Assembly: GCF_900129975.1 (NCBI RefSeq)
Contig: NZ_FSRG01000007.1
Span: 97,908 to 161,907 of the forward strand
DNA from: Halodesulfovibrio marinisediminis DSM 17456
GTDB lineage: Bacteria > Desulfobacterota > Desulfovibrionia > Desulfovibrionales > Desulfovibrionaceae
DNA: 64,000 nucleotides
Reading direction: 5' to 3'
Part shown: piece after piece, positions 61,475-64,000 of the stretch
Position numbering within the stretch: position 1 is the first letter of the stretch
How the letters are laid out: each line of letters starts with the position of its first letter
Program-made: the position numbers and the translations under genes
Notes under the pieces: generated by a model
The model's database searches: none
Seen by the model: the letters and a program-made list of their open reading frames with translations, nothing else
What the model was told of the DNA's origin: nothing

Positions 61475-62701
61475 ATGAAATTTGAGTCCTTCATTGCGTT
61501 GCGATACCTTTTTGCGCGCCGGAAACAGTCGTTTATATCTGTTATTTCGATTATTTCTGTTCTCGGAGTTGCTCTCGGTGTTGCTTCGCTCATCGTAGTT
61601 CTGGGTGTGATGAATGGTTTCACAAAGGACTTGAGGGATAAAATTCTGGGCGTGAATGCTCACGTAATTACCATGAGTGCAGCTGGTAATATGACCGGCT
61701 ATACTGAGTTGATGAATGAAATTGAGGGTGTCTCCGGTGTAACCGGGGTCACCCCTTTTATTTACTCAGAACTTATGGCTTCCTCATCTCAGGGTGTGAA
61801 AGGTATTATTCTGCGTGGTGTGCAGCCGGAGTCTGCTGATAAGGTGCTCACCATTCGCAAGTACATGCAAGACGGCGGCTTCCCCGAGCTTAACCGGAAA
61901 GGACTTCCGGGTATCATCATCGGTAAGGAGCTTGCCAAGCGCCTTGGCGTAGGTGTCGGGCGGCGCATCAATCTTCTTTCACCATCCGGTAAAAAAACAT
62001 CACAGGGCTTTGTACCGCGAGTGCGCAACTTCAGGGTTGTGGGCATCTATAAAACAGGCATGTGGGAGTATGATTCTTCCCTTGCTTTTGTAACACTCGA
62101 CTCAGCACGAGAGTTGCTCGGGTGGAGTAATAATGCCGTTACAGGGTTGGAACTTTCAGTCAGCAATGTAAACAACGCGGATGTCGTAGCCAATAAAGTA
62201 ACAGAAAAACTTGGTGGATATCCTTTCTATGCTCGTAGCTGGATGGATATGAATGCCAATTTGTTTGCCGCATTGAAATTGGAAAAGACTGCAATGGGCG
62301 TTATTCTTACGCTGATTGTGCTTGTTGGATCTTTTTCCATTATTACCACTTTGGTCATGCTCGTTATGGAAAAAACTCGCGATATTGCGGTGCTTATGTC
62401 CATGGGGGCAACCAAGCAACAGATTCGTAGAATCTTTATGCTGCAAGGAACCATAATCGGTGTTGTGGGGACTTCCCTAGGCTTTGTTCTGGGATTGGTT
62501 GTTGGTGAATTGTTAAAACGATATCAATTCGTACAACTTCCAAAGGGTGTGTATTCATTAGATAAGATACCGGTTCTGTATGATTGGACAGATTTGGTGG
62601 TTATCGGTGGGGCCGCAATGGTGTTGTGCTTTATTGCAACCCTTTACCCTGCAAAGCAGGCCGCAAAACTGGAACCGGCAGATGCATTGAGGTACGAATA
62701 A
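61475..62701 (+). CDS. Lipoprotein-releasing ABC transporter permease (LolC/LolE)
   Basis: A 408-residue inner-membrane permease that extracts lipoproteins for outer-membrane delivery. One N-terminal helix (SVISIISVLGVALGVASLIVVLGVMNGF) is followed by a large periplasmic MacB-like domain and three C-terminal helices with the FtsX signature (LVMEKTRDIAVLMSMGATKQQIRRIF). Only one permease gene is present, so a homodimer (LolF-like) or a distant partner is implied. The lolD start follows directly. Confidence 0.93.
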   Translation: MKFESFIALRYLFARRKQSFISVISIISVLGVALGVASLIVVLGVMNGFTKDLRDKILGVNAHVITMSAAGNMTGYTELMNEIEGVSGVTGVTPFIYSELMASSSQGVKGIILRGVQPESADKVLTIRKYMQDGGFPELNRKGLPGIIIGKELAKRLGVGVGRRINLLSPSGKKTSQGFVPRVRNFRVVGIYKTGMWEYDSSLAFVTLDSARELLGWSNNAVTGLELSVSNVNNADVVANKVTEKLGGYPFYARSWMDMNANLFAALKLEKTAMGVILTLIVLVGSFSIITTLVMLVMEKTRDIAVLMSMGATKQQIRRIFMLQGTIIGVVGTSLGFVLGLVVGELLKRYQFVQLPKGVYSLDKIPVLYDWTDLVVIGGAAMVLCFIATLYPAKQAAKLEPADALRYE

Positions 62702-63391
62702 ATGTGTGCTGGACCGTTATATGAACTGAAGGGAGTAGGGAAGGACTACGAAGGTCCTGCTGAGCTGCTTACGGTTATAAATAATTTGGACCTTGTTATT
62801 GAGCAGGGTGAGGCTCTTGCCATCACCGGTGCATCGGGGTCAGGTAAAAGTACTCTCTTGCATCTATTGGGAACCCTTGATATTCCTTCGAGGGGTGAGC
62901 TGCTTTTCAATGGTCGAAATCTGGCGGAATTGTCCGATGACGCGAAGGCTGCAGTACGAAATCGGGAGATCGGTTTTGTTTTTCAGTTTCATCATCTGTT
63001 GCCTGAGTTCTCGACGATTGAAAACGTAGCGATGCAAGCGATTATTGGTGGTGTGGCTAAAAAAGAGGCGTTTGAACGTGCCGACGAGATGTTGCAACTT
63101 GTTGGGCTTGGAAGACGTCTTGATCATAAAGTTACAACACTGTCGGGGGGAGAAAGGCAGCGGGCAGCTATAGCCCGTGCTATTCTTATGCGTCCTTCTG
63201 TCCTGCTTGCAGATGAACCCACTGGTAATCTTGATGAACGCACTGGCGAGTCAGTTGGGGAACTACTTCTTCGACTAAATGATGAGCTGGGTATGACATT
63301 GGTTGTAGTTACGCATAATCCTGAGTTGTCAGATATTATGCGTCGGCGTCTTGAACTGCGAGCTGGAGAACTTTATGTCCAAACAGGCTAG
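62702..63391 (+). CDS. lolD: Lipoprotein-releasing ABC transporter ATPase
   Basis: A 229-residue ATPase of the LolD/MacB type. Walker A GASGSGKSTLLHLL, the FVFQFHHLLPEFSTIENVAMQA Q-loop (diagnostic for LolD), signature LSGGERQRAAIARA and Walker B VLLADEPTGNLD are intact. It starts immediately after the permease stop (TAAATG) and its end overlaps the bamA start. Confidence 0.95.
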   Translation: MCAGPLYELKGVGKDYEGPAELLTVINNLDLVIEQGEALAITGASGSGKSTLLHLLGTLDIPSRGELLFNGRNLAELSDDAKAAVRNREIGFVFQFHHLLPEFSTIENVAMQAIIGGVAKKEAFERADEMLQLVGLGRRLDHKVTTLSGGERQRAAIARAILMRPSVLLADEPTGNLDERTGESVGELLLRLNDELGMTLVVVTHNPELSDIMRRRLELRAGELYVQTG

Positions 63392-64000
63392 ACCATGTGT
63401 TGCCATGGTCTTCATGTTGCTTACGCTGTTAATGGCTGTAAGCGCATTTGCTGCGCCACGGAATGGAATTCGGGTACTTGTGTTGCCATTTGCTGTTAAC
63501 TCTGGAGAAGACCTGAGTTACTTGGAAGATGGGTTACCTGAATTAATCGGGGAGCGTTTGGCTGCAAAAAACTTTTTTATTGTTCCCAATGAAGAAGTGG
63601 AAAAACTTTTAGCAGAAAATGCTGTTACCGAATTAAATATTTCAACTGTTCGAGATCTGTCTTTGCTGTCTAACGCAGACTATGCTGTATACGGTAGCTT
63701 TACACAGGTCGGAGAGCAGCTTTCTATTGATGCTCGTTTGGTTGAAGCTTATGGACTTCAGCCTGCTAAGCCTATCTATATTAATAAGTCCGGACTTATT
63801 AATGTGCTTCCCGCTGTAGATGAACTTGTAGCTCAGGCTACAAACGAAATGCTGCGTAAACAGTCCATTTCAAATATTGTTGTTAAGGGTACTAAGGTTC
63901 TGGATCCAGACGTAGTTCTTCTGCGTATGCGAATTCAGAAGGGTGATCCTATCGACAGCAAAAAAATTAACGAAGAAATTAAGCGTATTTATAAGCTTGG
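63375..64000 (+). CDS. bamA: Outer-membrane assembly protein BamA (N-terminal part)
   Basis: A frame of 208 complete codons from ATG 63375 runs off the right edge. A signal peptide (about 1-27, ending AFA) is followed by a region about 29-140 resembling TolB-N/FlgO-type segments (VLPFAVNSGEDLSYLEDGLPELIGERL). Next comes the start of a POTRA repeat (SISNIVVKGTKVLDPDVVLLRMRIQKGDPIDSKKINEEIKRIYKLG). The extra N-terminal domain is seen in desulfovibrio-type BamA. It overlaps lolD by 17 bases and has GGAG upstream. Order lolC/E-lolD-bamA supports the assignment. Confidence 0.8.
   Translation, partial: MSKQARPCVAMVFMLLTLLMAVSAFAAPRNGIRVLVLPFAVNSGEDLSYLEDGLPELIGERLAAKNFFIVPNEEVEKLLAENAVTELNISTVRDLSLLSNADYAVYGSFTQVGEQLSIDARLVEAYGLQPAKPIYINKSGLINVLPAVDELVAQATNEMLRKQSISNIVVKGTKVLDPDVVLLRMRIQKGDPIDSKKINEEIKRIYKL

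Overview
The window is a continuous bacterial chromosome segment. It most resembles a marine sulfate-reducing Desulfovibrionaceae member, probably a Halodesulfovibrio-like species. I infer this from the moderate GC content, the MCP-hemerythrin (DcrH-like) chemoreceptor, the MucR regulator, the nadK/DUF89/gatB and yicC-remA-gmk-pyrF gene orders, and the lysS-lolC/E-lolD-bamA order. This was not tested by any database search. Genes are dense, lie on both strands, and are commonly separated by strong intrinsic terminators.

Layout. 1-6 kb: two chemoreceptors (the second ends in an oxygen- or iron-sensing hemerythrin domain) and a ComM/YifB-type AAA protein. 6-11 kb: a LysE/RhtB exporter with a decayed second copy beside it, then a minus-strand group rsgA, hemC, FmdB-like zinc ribbon and gmhA. 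10.7-15 kb: nadK, a DUF89/ARMT1-like protein and gatB. 15-18 kb: a MucR-type regulator, a YkgJ-like protein, a shikimate kinase and the rplM-rpsI ribosomal pair with a structured leader. 18-24 kb: an HD-domain protein, an ECF sigma/anti-sigma/CpxP-like envelope-stress cluster followed by a Lys/His-repeat secreted protein and a tiny His-rich lipoprotein, a CBS protein and an unknown 300-aa protein. 24-27 kb: a phage-like switch, namely an S24-type repressor divergent from three small zinc-ribbon/HTH genes, with four related operator-like sites. 27-31.8 kb: membrane protein, NlpC/P60 lipoprotein, methyltransferase, mtaB. 32-38.8 kb: yicC, remA, gmk, pyrF, TPR protein, recJ, TSCPD protein, Smr protein. 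38.8-41.8 kb: a PAS-GGDEF diguanylate cyclase, an unknown protein and a TPR lipoprotein. 42-43.5 kb: a prophage remnant (holin, small membrane protein, small terminase, possible stub of the large terminase). 44.4-49 kb: a complete livKHMGF branched-chain amino-acid ABC transporter. 49-57.5 kb: SlyX, EVE, DUF3124, a diadenylate-cyclase-domain protein divergent from an unusual FliM-like/FliG-like fusion, a YgiQ-type radical SAM protein and a second LysE-type exporter. 57.6-59.7 kb: a secreted EF-hand protein and three tRNA-Asn genes on a 682-bp tandem repeat. 59.9-64 kb: lysS, lolC/E, lolD and the start of bamA.

How the parts work together. Most genes are housekeeping (translation, tRNA modification, nucleotide, cofactor and lipopolysaccharide-precursor synthesis, outer-membrane biogenesis). 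Laid over this is a signalling layer: chemoreceptors, a c-di-GMP synthase, a putative c-di-AMP synthase, a motor-switch-like protein and an ECF sigma module. Two small mobile-element relics (24.8-26.9 kb and 42-43.5 kb) interrupt it. The most unusual items are the FliM/FliG-like fusion divergent from the DAC protein, the repressor/zinc-ribbon switch, the metal-binding-looking ECF cluster and the 682-bp tRNA-Asn tandem array.
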